Of a stretch of 64,000 nt of DNA, positions 16,915 to 25,755 are shown piece after piece. The notes beneath the pieces were generated by a model, which saw nothing but the letters and a program-made list of their open reading frames with translations, searched no databases and was not told the DNA's origin. Position 1 is the stretch's first letter; each line of letters begins with the position of its first letter. The DNA is from Sphingobacteriales bacterium. Its GTDB lineage: Bacteria; Bacteroidota; Bacteroidia; Chitinophagales; UBA2359. The stretch covers positions 4,030,001-4,094,000 of the forward strand of contig CP064999.1 of NCBI GenBank assembly GCA_016700115.1, given 5' to 3'. Both the position numbers and the translations under genes were made by a program.

Positions 16915-17793
16915 ATGAGTCATCAAAAAATATCCATCCGTTTTTTTAACGACCGTGAAGTAAGGGCGGTTTGGGATGAAGCCAATGCCAAATGGTGGTT
17001 TTCGGTTTTGGATATTGTAGGTGTGTTAAATGAAGAAAACGACTATGCTAAAATCCGCAACTATTGGAAATACCTGAAAGCCAAATTAAAAAAAGAAAAT
17101 AATGAAGTGGTTAGTGCCACTACCCAGTTGAAGATTTTGGCACCAGATGGTAAAAGGCGTTTAACAGACACCCTGGATAGCCATGGAGTGGTTCAATTGG
17201 CGGGTAATTTTCCCAACAACCGGGCAATGAAATTTTTGGATTGGTTCCTTTACAGTGATACCGGCATTGACGGGCAAAGCAAAAAAAAAGCCTACACCCT
17301 TTTTGAAAGTAATCTGATCAACGAGTTTGAAGCAGGCACAACAAAAGGATTACAACAAATTCATGCTTATTTGTTTGGAGGCCTGTATGATTTTGCCGGT
17401 CAAATCAGGGAAAAAAGCATTTCAAAGGGAGGGTATCAGTTCGTTTATGCACAGCACTTAAAAGCCTCTTTACAGCAAATAGATGCCATGCCACAAACCA
17501 CACTTGAAGAAATAATCCTAAAGTATGCAGCAATGAACAAGGCACATCCCTTTATGGAAGGTAATGGCAGAACGACAAGAATATGGCTGGATTTGCTTCT
17601 AAAAAAACAATTGAAAAAATGTGTGGATTGGAGCAAAATAAGCAAAGAGAATTATATGAACGCCATGATTATTAGTTCCGTTGATAGCTCGGTTCTGTTG
17701 CAATTGATAAAACCTGCACTTACCCATAAAATAAACGATAAGGAAATGTTTATGAAAGGCATTGACCATTCCTATTACTACGAAGAAAATTAA
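16915..17793 (+). CDS. BroN (DinD-like) - Fic fusion protein
   Basis: A 292-residue protein. Residues 1-115 resemble the Bro-N/DinD N-terminal domain (WWFSVLDIVGVLNE, RNYWKYLKAKLKKE, FLDWFL). Residues 125-265 form a Fic domain with the LFGGLYDFAGQIREKSISKGG lead-in cut across LFGGLYDFAG and IREKSISKGG, and the catalytic loop HPFMEGNGRTTR (H211 to R222), which matches HxFx(D/E)GNGRxxR. Fic enzymes transfer AMP or other phosphate groups from nucleotides to Ser/Thr/Tyr side chains. No N-terminal or C-terminal (S/T)xxxE(G/N) inhibitory helix was recognised. Start at ATG 16915, just after the inverted repeat. Genes of this type recur inside type I restriction operons; the target is unknown. Confidence 0.88.
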   Translation: MSHQKISIRFFNDREVRAVWDEANAKWWFSVLDIVGVLNEENDYAKIRNYWKYLKAKLKKENNEVVSATTQLKILAPDGKRRLTDTLDSHGVVQLAGNFPNNRAMKFLDWFLYSDTGIDGQSKKKAYTLFESNLINEFEAGTTKGLQQIHAYLFGGLYDFAGQIREKSISKGGYQFVYAQHLKASLQQIDAMPQTTLEEIILKYAAMNKAHPFMEGNGRTTRIWLDLLLKKQLKKCVDWSKISKENYMNAMIISSVDSSVLLQLIKPALTHKINDKEMFMKGIDHSYYYEEN

Positions 17794-17794
17794 A

Positions 17795-17952
17795 TACAAT
17801 TACGAATTACGAATTACGAATTAAAAATTGCGAATTACGAATTACGAATTGCGAATTGCGAATTGCGAATTACGAATTACGAATTGCGAATTGCGAATTG
17901 CGAATTACGAATTAAAAATTACGAATTAAAAATTAAAAATTACGAATTACGA
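17795..17952 (+). repeat. Short tandem repeat tract (ACGAATTAC / GCGAATTGC / AAAAATT)
   Basis: A run of about 16 nine-base units such as TACGAATTA, TGCGAATTG and TAAAAATTA directly follows the Fic stop codon. The last part (about 17923-17950) forms the left arm of an inverted repeat with about 18301-18328. The tract stays open in one frame (translating as NYELRI-like repeats), which creates a false N-terminal extension of the next gene. Confidence 0.88.
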
Positions 17953-18312
17953 GTGAAAACAGACAATATCATACAACAAAAATCATTTGCATTTGCAATT
18001 CGTATTGTGAATGTTTATAAACACCTAATCACAGTAAAGAAAGAATTTGTTTTATCAAAACAACTACTGCGTTCAGCAACATCAATTGGGGCAAACATAG
18101 AAGAATCAATCGGAGGACAATCGGATAAAGATTTTCTTTCTAAACTAAGCATAGCATACAAGGAAGCAAGAGAAACTGTTTATTGGCTGAAACTTTTGCA
18201 AGCAACAGATTATTTAACGAATGAAGAAGCAAACAGTTTGTTGAATGATGCAGAAGAAATATGTAAAATTCTCGGCAAAATTCAAATTACAATAAAGAAA
18301 CGTAATTCGTAA
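17953..18312 (+). CDS. Four-helix-bundle protein (S23/IVS family), copy 2
   Basis: A 119-residue protein starting at GTG 17953 (equivalent to MK in copy 1), about 85 percent identical to copy 1. It keeps SIGANIEESIGGQS and LSIAYKEARETVYWL. A longer frame from ATG 17863 reads through the repeat tract and is rejected. The stop codon (TAA in AATTCGTAA) is inside the right inverted repeat exactly as in copy 1. It lies between the Fic gene and hsdM, which starts 20 bases after this stop. Two related elements in one operon suggest duplication or two insertions of the same element. Confidence 0.88.
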   Translation: MKTDNIIQQKSFAFAIRIVNVYKHLITVKKEFVLSKQLLRSATSIGANIEESIGGQSDKDFLSKLSIAYKEARETVYWLKLLQATDYLTNEEANSLLNDAEEICKILGKIQITIKKRNS

Positions 18313-18328
18313 TTTTAATTTTTTAATT
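18301..18328 (-). repeat. Right inverted repeat of four-helix-bundle element 2
   Basis: CGTAATTCGTAATTTTAATT and the following bases to 18328 are the near-perfect reverse complement of about 17923-17950, differing by one or two bases in the A/T run lengths. They carry the stop codon of copy 2 and end four bases before the hsdM ATG. Confidence 0.78.
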
Positions 18329-18332
18329 GAAT

Positions 18333-19922
18333 ATGGATCAATTAGGCAATACACTTTGGAAAATCGCAGACGAATTGCGTGGTGCAATGAACGCTGACCA
18401 GTTCCGCGATTATATGCTTTCGTTTTTGTTCCTGCGTTATTTAAGCGATAACTACGAAACAGCAGCCAAAAAGGAATTGGGGAAAGATTATCCTGCACCA
18501 AATGGAAGCATTACACCGTTGGCAAAATGGTATCAGGAAAATCCGGATGACATCACCGATTTTGAAAAACAGATGCGAAGGAAGGTTCACTATGTAATTG
18601 AGCCAACGCATTTGTGGAACAGCATTGCCGAATTGGCCAAAACCCAAAGCAAAGAATTGCTTCGCACTTTGCAGGATGCTTTTAAATACATAGAAAACGA
18701 ATCTTTTGAAAGCACCTTTCAGGGCTTGTTTTCCGAGATTAATTTAGATTCTGAAAAACTCGGCAAGAACTATGAAGAACGAAATAAAAAACTCTGCAAC
18801 ATCATTCAGAAAATTGCAGAAGGCATCAACAGCTTTGATAAAAACATTGATTACTTAGGCGATGCTTACGAATTTTTGATTGGAAAATTTGCGGCAGGTT
18901 CAGGACAAAAAGCAGGAGAATTTTATACCCCGCAACGTATTTCAGATATTCTTTCAGGCATTGTAACGCTTGACAGCCAGGACCCAAGCAAAGGAGAAAA
19001 GAAAAAGATTGAACGGGTTTTAGACTTTGCCTGTGGTTCGGGTTCATTGTTGCTGAACGTTCGCAAAAAAATGAATGATGCCAATGGAACAATCGGTAAA
19101 ATATTCGGACAAGAAAAAAACATCACTACTTACAACTTAGCACGCATGAACATGCTTTTGCATGGTGTGAAGGATACCGAATTTGAAATTCATCACGGAG
19201 ACACGTTGCTCAACGATTGGGAGATATTAAATGAAATGAATCCCGCTAAAAAGTTCGAATTTGATGCCATTGTTGCCAATCCGCCTTTCAGTTATCGCTG
19301 GGAACCAACAGAAGCGATGGGGGAAGATTTCAGATTTAAAAGTTACGGGCTTGCGCCTAAATCAGCAGCCGACTTTGCATTTCTATTACACGGGTTTCAT
19401 TTCCTGAGTAAAGAGGGAACAATGGCAATCATTTTGCCACATGGTGTTTTATTCAGAAGCGGATCGGAAGAACGTATCAGAACAAAATTGCTTAAGGACG
19501 GAAATATTGATACCGTCATTGGACTTCCTGCCAACTTGTTTTTCTCAACTGGTATTCCCGTTTGCATATTGGTTTTAAAGAAGTGCAAAAAGTTTGACGA
19601 TGTATTATTCATTAATGCCGTTGACCATTTTGAAAAAGGAAAACGACAAAACAACTTACTCCCTGAGAATATTGAAAAAATAATTGACACATACAGAAAC
19701 CGTAAAGAAGAAATACGTTACTCCCGCAGAGTAACTATGGAAGAAATCGTGAAAAACGAATTCAACCTGAATATTTCAAGGTATGTAAGTACATCATTGG
19801 ACGAAAAACTCATAGATTTGAAGGAGGTAAACAAAAAACTGGTTGCCCTTGACAATGATATAAAAAAAGCAAGAGAGACACACAATCAATTTTTAGAGGA
19901 ATTGGGACTTCCACCAATTTAA
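18333..19922 (+). CDS. hsdM: Type I restriction-modification methyltransferase subunit M
   Basis: The 529-residue N6-adenine DNA methyltransferase of the type I system. N-terminal helical domain: FRDYMLSFLFLRYLSDNYE. Catalytic domain: GEFYTPQRIS, SAM-binding motif I VLDFACGSGSLL (about residues 229-240) and catalytic motif IV ANPPF (from about residue 315). The C-terminal coiled coil (LDEKLIDLKEVNKKLVALD) contacts HsdS. I take ATG 18333 as the start, just after the right inverted repeat of the element; the TTG six bases earlier is inside the repeat zone. Methylation protects host DNA from the HsdR activity encoded 4 kb upstream. The gene appears intact. Confidence 0.95.
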   Translation: MDQLGNTLWKIADELRGAMNADQFRDYMLSFLFLRYLSDNYETAAKKELGKDYPAPNGSITPLAKWYQENPDDITDFEKQMRRKVHYVIEPTHLWNSIAELAKTQSKELLRTLQDAFKYIENESFESTFQGLFSEINLDSEKLGKNYEERNKKLCNIIQKIAEGINSFDKNIDYLGDAYEFLIGKFAAGSGQKAGEFYTPQRISDILSGIVTLDSQDPSKGEKKKIERVLDFACGSGSLLLNVRKKMNDANGTIGKIFGQEKNITTYNLARMNMLLHGVKDTEFEIHHGDTLLNDWEILNEMNPAKKFEFDAIVANPPFSYRWEPTEAMGEDFRFKSYGLAPKSAADFAFLLHGFHFLSKEGTMAIILPHGVLFRSGSEERIRTKLLKDGNIDTVIGLPANLFFSTGIPVCILVLKKCKKFDDVLFINAVDHFEKGKRQNNLLPENIEKIIDTYRNRKEEIRYSRRVTMEEIVKNEFNLNISRYVSTSLDEKLIDLKEVNKKLVALDNDIKKARETHNQFLEELGLPPI

Positions 19923-20588
19923 CTGAAAGCAATGCCAACCCTGTTTGCTATTACTTTGCCAATCCCACTTAAGCAGACAGATAAACACACGGAAATTTTA
20001 AACTTACAATGGTTTATTAAGGAGGGCTTAAAGAACAACGGCCGGTATCAGCGATAACAGTTTCCCAACTGCTAAAAAACCACGCATAACCTAAAAAATG
20101 CTAAGAAGTCTGTCTTTCAAATCTCCTGATGTTTGATGGTTTATCCGGTTATGAGAAATCAACCTGACACAAAAACCATTTACAATCAGCAACAGGTTAC
20201 TGACAACCGGCAGGGTTGGTTAAAAAAACGGCTTTTCCCCCCAAAACTCACTTTATCAGGTTTTTAAAACACCGGTTTACAGAAATTACAATGGTGTTTT
20301 GTAAACAGATGCAGCATAAAACTCCGGTTAATTGTTAAAAATTTAACAGAAAGTTGTATTTCTGCCTATAAAATCCATTAAAGTATTAAATAAAGTTAAA
20401 TAATCAAAATAAAGCTTAAATTTTAGTTTCCGTTTTAAATTTTTGTTACGGTTTAAGGTCTATCTGCTAAACCGAAAAAAATAAGCAATCACCGCAACAA
20501 CAAACACAGAGTTAAAATAACAGTAAAAAAAAGAAAGCAATTCAACTCACTAAAAATTAAATAATTATTAACCAAAAATTCAAGCGCC
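19923..20588. other. Intergenic stretch with boundary-repeat copy C
   Basis: About 660 bases without a gene. CCCAACTGCTAAAAAACCAC at 20064-20083 matches the first 20 bases of copies A and B of the module-boundary repeat and may mark the right end of the restriction locus. The rest is AT-rich with no convincing promoter or structure. Confidence 0.55.
20064..20083 (+). repeat. Module-boundary repeat, copy C (short)
   Basis: CCCAACTGCTAAAAAACCAC matches the first 20 bases of copy B at 18 positions and copy A slightly less. It lies 142 bases after the hsdM stop. The rest of the repeat is not conserved here. Confidence 0.5.
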
Positions 20589-21215
20589 ATGAAAAGGATT
20601 CGCACAGTAAAAAATTTCAAAAACACATCTGATGAAGATTTGTTGGCAAAAGGCAGAAAAGTTCATCTTGACCTATCCGGAAATACGGATTTTCTGACAC
20701 CGGTACCTGCTTTACCTGTACTTGAAACCGCACTCGATAACTATGAAATTGCAATTTCAAATGCAGCCAATGGGGGAAGGCACTTAGTTGCAACCAGAAA
20801 TGAGAAAAGAGCAGTGGTTGTTGACATTTTGCAAAGATTGGGAACTTATGTAGATTTAAACAGTCCTGATATTGCATCCATAATTTTGGGTTCCGGTTTT
20901 GATATCTATACCACCGAACACGAAGTTGCACCTGCATCAGAAAAACCAACCATTGAGTATGCAAAAGACGCAGCACATAGCGGAGCTGTAAAAGTTAAAT
21001 CATCAAAAATGAAACATGCTATTGCCAATCAATTGCGCTATACCTCTGATCCCTTTGGTCCGGAAGCAAGGTGGACTGAACTTCCCTCACAAACAAAAAC
21101 TACCTTTCTTCTAAACGGCTTAACTCCCGGGGTGATTTATTGGTTTCAAACTTTAACCATCAGCACCAAAGGACGAAGCGATTGGTCAGACCCCTTTCAA
21201 TTTATGGTTAGATAG
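20589..21215 (+). CDS. FN3-like domain protein of unknown function
   Basis: A 208-residue protein with no signal peptide. The N-terminal half is helical (VLETALDNYEIAISNAANGG, NEKRAVVVDILQRLGTYVDL). The C-terminal 90 residues look like a fibronectin type III or related Ig-fold domain: YTSDPFGPEARWTELPSQTK, then FLLNGLTPGVIYWFQTLTIS and DWSDPFQFMV. The layout (helical segment then FN3-like, ending WSD..) is shared with the gene at 43181-43903, so they may be distant paralogues. A clear terminator follows. Function is unknown. Its lack of export signal argues against a surface role unless it uses an atypical route. Confidence 0.7.
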   Translation: MKRIRTVKNFKNTSDEDLLAKGRKVHLDLSGNTDFLTPVPALPVLETALDNYEIAISNAANGGRHLVATRNEKRAVVVDILQRLGTYVDLNSPDIASIILGSGFDIYTTEHEVAPASEKPTIEYAKDAAHSGAVKVKSSKMKHAIANQLRYTSDPFGPEARWTELPSQTKTTFLLNGLTPGVIYWFQTLTISTKGRSDWSDPFQFMVR

Positions 21216-21249
21216 AAACTGAAAAAAGAGGATTTAAAGAATTGCAATG

Positions 21250-21281
21250 AACCCTTGCCGGAAACGGTGAGGGTTTTTTTA
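21250..21281 (+). terminator. Rho-independent terminator after the FN3-like gene
   Basis: The stem arms AACCCTTGCCG and CGGTGAGGGTT (two internal T.G pairs) enclose a GAAA tetraloop and are followed by a run of T residues. It lies 35 bases past the FN3-like stop and acts on the plus strand. Confidence 0.85.
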
Positions 21282-21354
21282 TTTTGGTTCAGTATGGTTG
21301 GGTTATTTGGTAAAGACTGAAAAGTTTCCGGTACGTTTTGGGTTTTACAGCATT

Positions 21355-22401
21355 TTATCTGATTTGTCTCCGGTTTAGTTCATCCCGATATTTTCGGGCA
21401 TTGATTAAATGCTCTTCATAATTAGAGGCAAAATTATGATAGCCCGAAAAATCTTCCTTAGCACAGAAATAGATAAAATTATGAGCTTCGGGTTGCAAAA
21501 CAGATTCTAAAGCCAAAAGAGAAGGAATTCGAATGGGTCCGGGAGGAAGTCCTATATTTTTATAAGTATTATAGGGAGAATCTATGGCGAGGTGTTCCGT
21601 AAGAATACGCTTCAGAGTAAAATCACCCACTGCAAACTTGACGGTTGGATCTGCCTGAAGCGGCATAAAAGCTTCCAACCGGTTGTAATAAACACCGGCA
21701 ATACGGCTCATTTCATCATTTTTGGCGGTTTCTTCTTCTACAATGGAAGCAAGAGTAATGGCTTGAAAAGGAGTCAATTTGTGGTTCCTTGCTTTTTGTT
21801 TGCGTTCTTCTGTCCAAAAGTTATGATACTCCCGTTTCATTCGCTCAAAAAAATCATTTGCTGAAGTGTTCCAGTTAAACTGATAGGTATTTGCAATGAA
21901 TATTGAAATTACATTTTCAGGGGTGAAGTTATGTTTGGCCAAAAAAATGCTGTCGCTTAACAATTGGTACAGTTCGACCGAATCGGCTTCTAATTTCTGA
22001 CTGACCAATGAAACCAAATCCCCCTTTGTTCTGATGTTATGGATGGCAAGATTATAAGGGGTTTGTTTTCCCGACCTTAGTAAAGAAACTAATTCACGGT
22101 TACCCATATCTTTGTTGATCAAATATCTTCCGGCAAACACTTTTTGAGGATAGTTCATTTTGCGCGCAACCCAATCAAAGGTTAAATCATTTCGAATAAT
22201 TCCCTGTTCTTTCAGTGCATTTTTTACCTGATCATACCCCCACCCTGTTTTAATGAACAATTCATGTTCCTGTATTTCACCCGATGGGTCAATGACATTG
22301 TCTTTAAAAATAGCCCAATACCCCACACCGGCCAAACATAATAAAAGTAGTATGGCCAACGAAAAAAAAGAAATCAAGAGTTTACTGAGAACCTGATTCA
22401 T
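21355..22401 (-). CDS. mltG: Endolytic murein transglycosylase MltG (YceG-like)
   Basis: A 348-residue inner-membrane enzyme thought to cut nascent peptidoglycan and set glycan length. It has an N-terminal TM segment (about residues 6-30), a LysM-like module (ELFIKTGWGYDQVKNALKEQ), and the YceG catalytic domain. In that domain the catalytic Glu lies in ITLASIVEEETAKNDEM, and the family blocks PLQADPTVKFA and PYNTYKNIGLPPGPI, with PSLLALESVLQP after them, are conserved. The gene lies 29 bases downstream of the secreted dockerin-ended gene on the same strand, possibly co-transcribed. Length is normal. Confidence 0.95.
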   Translation of the reverse strand: MNQVLSKLLISFFSLAILLLLCLAGVGYWAIFKDNVIDPSGEIQEHELFIKTGWGYDQVKNALKEQGIIRNDLTFDWVARKMNYPQKVFAGRYLINKDMGNRELVSLLRSGKQTPYNLAIHNIRTKGDLVSLVSQKLEADSVELYQLLSDSIFLAKHNFTPENVISIFIANTYQFNWNTSANDFFERMKREYHNFWTEERKQKARNHKLTPFQAITLASIVEEETAKNDEMSRIAGVYYNRLEAFMPLQADPTVKFAVGDFTLKRILTEHLAIDSPYNTYKNIGLPPGPIRIPSLLALESVLQPEAHNFIYFCAKEDFSGYHNFASNYEEHLINARKYRDELNRRQIR

Positions 22402-22430
22402 GTATTGACGAATTGATGTTTAAAAGTGAG

Positions 22431-24218
22431 TTAATCCCGAATGATCGGGATGCCAATCCTGCTGATATTAGTTCTGTAAATCTGATAGTCTGACATATCC
22501 ACCATGCCATCATAGTTTAAATCGAGATCAGAATAAATTGATGTGGCAGGTTGATTTGAAAACCATTTATTAAAGTCAGTAAAAGAAATAATGCCGTCTT
22601 CTGAAATATCTCCGGCATATAACACATATTGGTTGCCAATTTGTTTGAGTTGATCTGCTCCTTCCCATACATTTTCCGGAAGGGTGAAATCTATCATAAT
22701 GTCGTCAGACAAAACTACGGGCAAAGCACTCATAACCGGAAGATGGTTTCTTGTTTTTACAGATATATGGTAAGGTGTTGAAGGGGTTAATCCATATAAC
22801 AAAACTTTGGGCTCCCCGGAATTTAACTGAGCAACATCCATTAAATATCCATCACTCTGCAACAATGCTGCCCGCTTTGAGATGACTTCCCCACTTATGG
22901 CATTGCGAACTTCTATCAATACCCAATCAACGATATTGTTGGGTAAAACCATCGGTGAAACCAACCCCTCCCCTCCTGAATAGTTCCATGGCTGGCGGTT
23001 GAATGGTTGGTTAATGGGTAAAAGCTGGGCATTATTAAGGGTTGTATTCATTACGCCCCAGGTAGTGTTATATGCTCCTTCCAAAAACAGCTTTACCCCT
23101 GTTTGTATGGCATCGGGGCAGTTTTCTACCGTAACCAAAACTTGTTTGGAATTTGAACAACCTATCTGATTAAATGATGTAACCGTATAAGTCGTTGTTG
23201 TCATTGGTAAGGCAACCGGATTTGATGAAGCCGGATTGTCTAAAGTCAATGCAGGTTGCCATTCATAACTGTTTCCCCCATAAGCAAATAAATCGGCAGT
23301 TTGACCAGCACAGATAGTTATAGAATCACTTGCCACAGTTACCATTGGAGGAGGGAAGTCTGCTGAAAAATCGTACAAAATAAGTTCACCGGTTTCAGCC
23401 GTGATATAAACTGACGAGCAATCCCGAAATACAACGGCTTCGGTTTGCTTGGGTGGAAATAATGGGGTTATTTGATACAACTGTTGCTGACCGGAAAAAA
23501 AATTATTGCCGGTGAAACTATGCAAAATATACAATCTCGTATAACAAAGCAAGGCAACTGCTTTTCCGGAAGGGGCTATATCCGCAGCCGTAACCTGAAA
23601 AAAAGTATAAAGGCTGTCTATTAAGTTTGCAGTATAATCTCCGGCAACCGAAGGAAGTGAATACAGTTTGCTGTAACCGGTTCCCATTGCCGAAAAGGAA
23701 AGCACGTTTTTAGAAAATAAATAAAGAGAGTCTTCTCTATAAATCATGGCTTCCATATCAAAGTTAAAAGCTGCGGGAGGTGGAGGAAACAAAGTTTGGT
23801 CAGGGTAATTAAAGTTGATTGCAGCAGCTATTGCCTGTGCCGGTAATCCGTTTACAGGAACTTTTAAAATTTTCAGATTTGTTCGATTGTTTCCATTATT
23901 CCCAAAATCTCCGATATACAGATATCCTTGATTGTCCTGAGCTAAATCTTCCCAGTCAATATTGTTAAAGTTGGTTATTTGCAAAGTATGTATTAATTCA
24001 CCGTTGATATCAAATAAATAAAGTTCGGGTAAACCTCCGCTATCGTTATGCGACCAGAAATAGGCGGAATTTTCAGGATAAGATGCCAAACCGGATGATT
24101 CATTAATCACGGATGGAAGGGTTCCTATCGTAGTTTGCTGGGCGTTAATTACTCCCCATGCCATAAAAAAAACAAACCCAAACAGAACCATTTGTTTGGT
24201 GTGAAATTTAATATTCAT
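22431..24218 (-). CDS. Secreted multidomain protein ending in dockerin-like EF-hand repeats
   Basis: 595 residues from ATG 24218, with signal peptide MNIKFHTKQMVLFGFVFFMA ending about AQ. Residues 30-310 form a probable beta-propeller (SHNDSGGLPELYLFDINGEL, IDWEDLAQDNQGYLYIGDFG). An Ig/PKD-like segment (CAGQTADLFAYGGNSYEWQP) follows, then a further beta domain. The last 60 residues carry two calcium-loop motifs, GDISEDGIISFTDFNKW and LDLNYDGMVDMSDYQIY, like a type I dockerin. Such tails occur in exported Bacteroidota proteins. A longer frame begins at 24290 but would bury the signal peptide. A TATTTTTG box at 24223-24230 is very close to this start, so the real promoter may be elsewhere. Confidence 0.75.
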   Translation of the reverse strand: MNIKFHTKQMVLFGFVFFMAWGVINAQQTTIGTLPSVINESSGLASYPENSAYFWSHNDSGGLPELYLFDINGELIHTLQITNFNNIDWEDLAQDNQGYLYIGDFGNNGNNRTNLKILKVPVNGLPAQAIAAAINFNYPDQTLFPPPPAAFNFDMEAMIYREDSLYLFSKNVLSFSAMGTGYSKLYSLPSVAGDYTANLIDSLYTFFQVTAADIAPSGKAVALLCYTRLYILHSFTGNNFFSGQQQLYQITPLFPPKQTEAVVFRDCSSVYITAETGELILYDFSADFPPPMVTVASDSITICAGQTADLFAYGGNSYEWQPALTLDNPASSNPVALPMTTTTYTVTSFNQIGCSNSKQVLVTVENCPDAIQTGVKLFLEGAYNTTWGVMNTTLNNAQLLPINQPFNRQPWNYSGGEGLVSPMVLPNNIVDWVLIEVRNAISGEVISKRAALLQSDGYLMDVAQLNSGEPKVLLYGLTPSTPYHISVKTRNHLPVMSALPVVLSDDIMIDFTLPENVWEGADQLKQIGNQYVLYAGDISEDGIISFTDFNKWFSNQPATSIYSDLDLNYDGMVDMSDYQIYRTNISRIGIPIIRD

Positions 24219-24324
24219 GGCACAAAAATAGCAAAGAAGGTTGATTTTAAGTTTTTTACTTAACTTGCGAGTTAAATTTGAGCTGTTCATACAGCAGTAA
24301 GTTTAAGTTTTCAACTCTGACAAA

Positions 24325-25635
24325 ATGCCCGAAACGAATCCGGTAAAAATAGTAATCCACTATGCCCCGGAAGATGCAGTTTTTTTTACTGTGTTAAATA
24401 AGCAGTTATCCTTGCTGGAAAGGCAAGGAATAGTCAGTTTATGGCATAACGGTAAAGTTCAGTTAGGAGCAAATATTTTGAAGGAAACAATTGAGCAAAT
24501 ACAAGTTGCACAATTAGTAGTTTTACTTGTCAGCATAGACTATTTAACTTCTGTTGATTTTGGAACAATAGCTAACTTATTCAAAGGGTTGCCAAATACA
24601 GCGATAGTGCCGGTAATAACCGGTTATTGTAATTGGGAATTATACCCGGAGCTTACAAATTATAACGCATTACCCTTAGATAAAACCCCGATTAGCGATA
24701 AATCAGAAAAAGCAATTTTTGAAGAAGTCATTCATGTGCTGACCAAACAAATCACTGATATTTCAGCACATCCGGAGCTATTCAAACCCAAACGAGTTCA
24801 TTTGCCGGGTAATCTCCCAAACAATTCTAATGACCAACACGAAGTCAAACTTTTGCCATTAAAATACACTTGTAACCGCAGTACACAGAAAGGCGAATTT
24901 CTTAAGAGTACATTGATTTCCCGTAATGAGAGGATTCAATATTTCTATATAAGGGGAATTGTACGGCAATCTACCGAAGGCTTGTTCAGAAGATTTTACT
25001 ATCAGGAAATCCCGAAATTTTACAGAAACAAAAACATCTCTCCACATTTTGTTTATGTGCCTGTTGTTCCTGACAATGACCTTCAGGTTTTCATTCTTAA
25101 TTTTTTGGATGAATTATCCATGCAGTTAAAAAGCAACAATGACGATATTTACACAGATCAAAACATCACTGCCTTGTTGAATGCCGTTTGCGTTAAATCT
25201 TATGATGTGGTTTGTGTTGGATTTAAAATGAGAAGTGAAGTTTGGAACCAACAGGTACCGGCTTTTATTCGATGGTTTATAGACAATTTTTGCAAACACA
25301 ACAGAACCGATATTCCGCAGTTTTTATTTTTTTTCATGATAGATTATGCCGAAGTTCAGCACAAAACACAAATTGAACTTGAATTGCTGCAACTTCAAAA
25401 GGAACTGAAAGAAAACAATACAGAAGTTTCCTTGCTTTCTCCATTGCAACAAGTTTCGTCAGTGGACGTGGATGTTTGGTTAGATACCTATCTTCAAGAT
25501 CCGGATAAACAAGCGAACTTAAAGGAACAGTATTTCAAAGATCAAACTCAATATGATATGTATGATATTGAGCGGAATCTGGAACTTATCATCAAACAAT
25601 ATAACCGCGAAATTCAAAAAGCGTTAGATGATTAA
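24325..25635 (+). CDS. TIR domain fused to iSTAND-like module
   Basis: A 436-residue cytoplasmic protein. Residues 6-145 are TIR-like: VKIVIHYAPEDAVFF, then LERQGIVSLWHNGKV with LGANILKETIE, and QLVVLLVSIDYLTS. The helix that normally holds the NADase Glu reads SVDFGTIANLF (about 76-86), so the catalytic Glu seems absent. Residues 165-436 resemble the inactive-STAND (iSTAND) domains of bacterial conflict systems: YFYIRGIVRQSTEGLFRRF, then FVYVPVVPDNDLQVF. No Walker A is present in that module. The MoxR ATPase gene begins 121 bases after the stop, so the two form a likely unit. A sensing or immune role is inference from domain type. Confidence 0.68.
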   Translation: MPETNPVKIVIHYAPEDAVFFTVLNKQLSLLERQGIVSLWHNGKVQLGANILKETIEQIQVAQLVVLLVSIDYLTSVDFGTIANLFKGLPNTAIVPVITGYCNWELYPELTNYNALPLDKTPISDKSEKAIFEEVIHVLTKQITDISAHPELFKPKRVHLPGNLPNNSNDQHEVKLLPLKYTCNRSTQKGEFLKSTLISRNERIQYFYIRGIVRQSTEGLFRRFYYQEIPKFYRNKNISPHFVYVPVVPDNDLQVFILNFLDELSMQLKSNNDDIYTDQNITALLNAVCVKSYDVVCVGFKMRSEVWNQQVPAFIRWFIDNFCKHNRTDIPQFLFFFMIDYAEVQHKTQIELELLQLQKELKENNTEVSLLSPLQQVSSVDVDVWLDTYLQDPDKQANLKEQYFKDQTQYDMYDIERNLELIIKQYNREIQKALDD

Positions 25636-25755
25636 ATCTTTTTTAAATTTTTTGCCCTGTTAAACAGATATTTGCGAAAGACTCAACACCTTGATTTTAC
25701 TCTAAAAAAAGACCATACACCTTTCATTCAACTAACCAACCTGCAATCAATAGCC

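Noticed and set aside
17863..17952. N-terminal extension of S23 copy 2 (NYELRI repeats)
   Set aside because: It translates the short repeat tract; copy 1 begins at the residue equal to GTG 17953.
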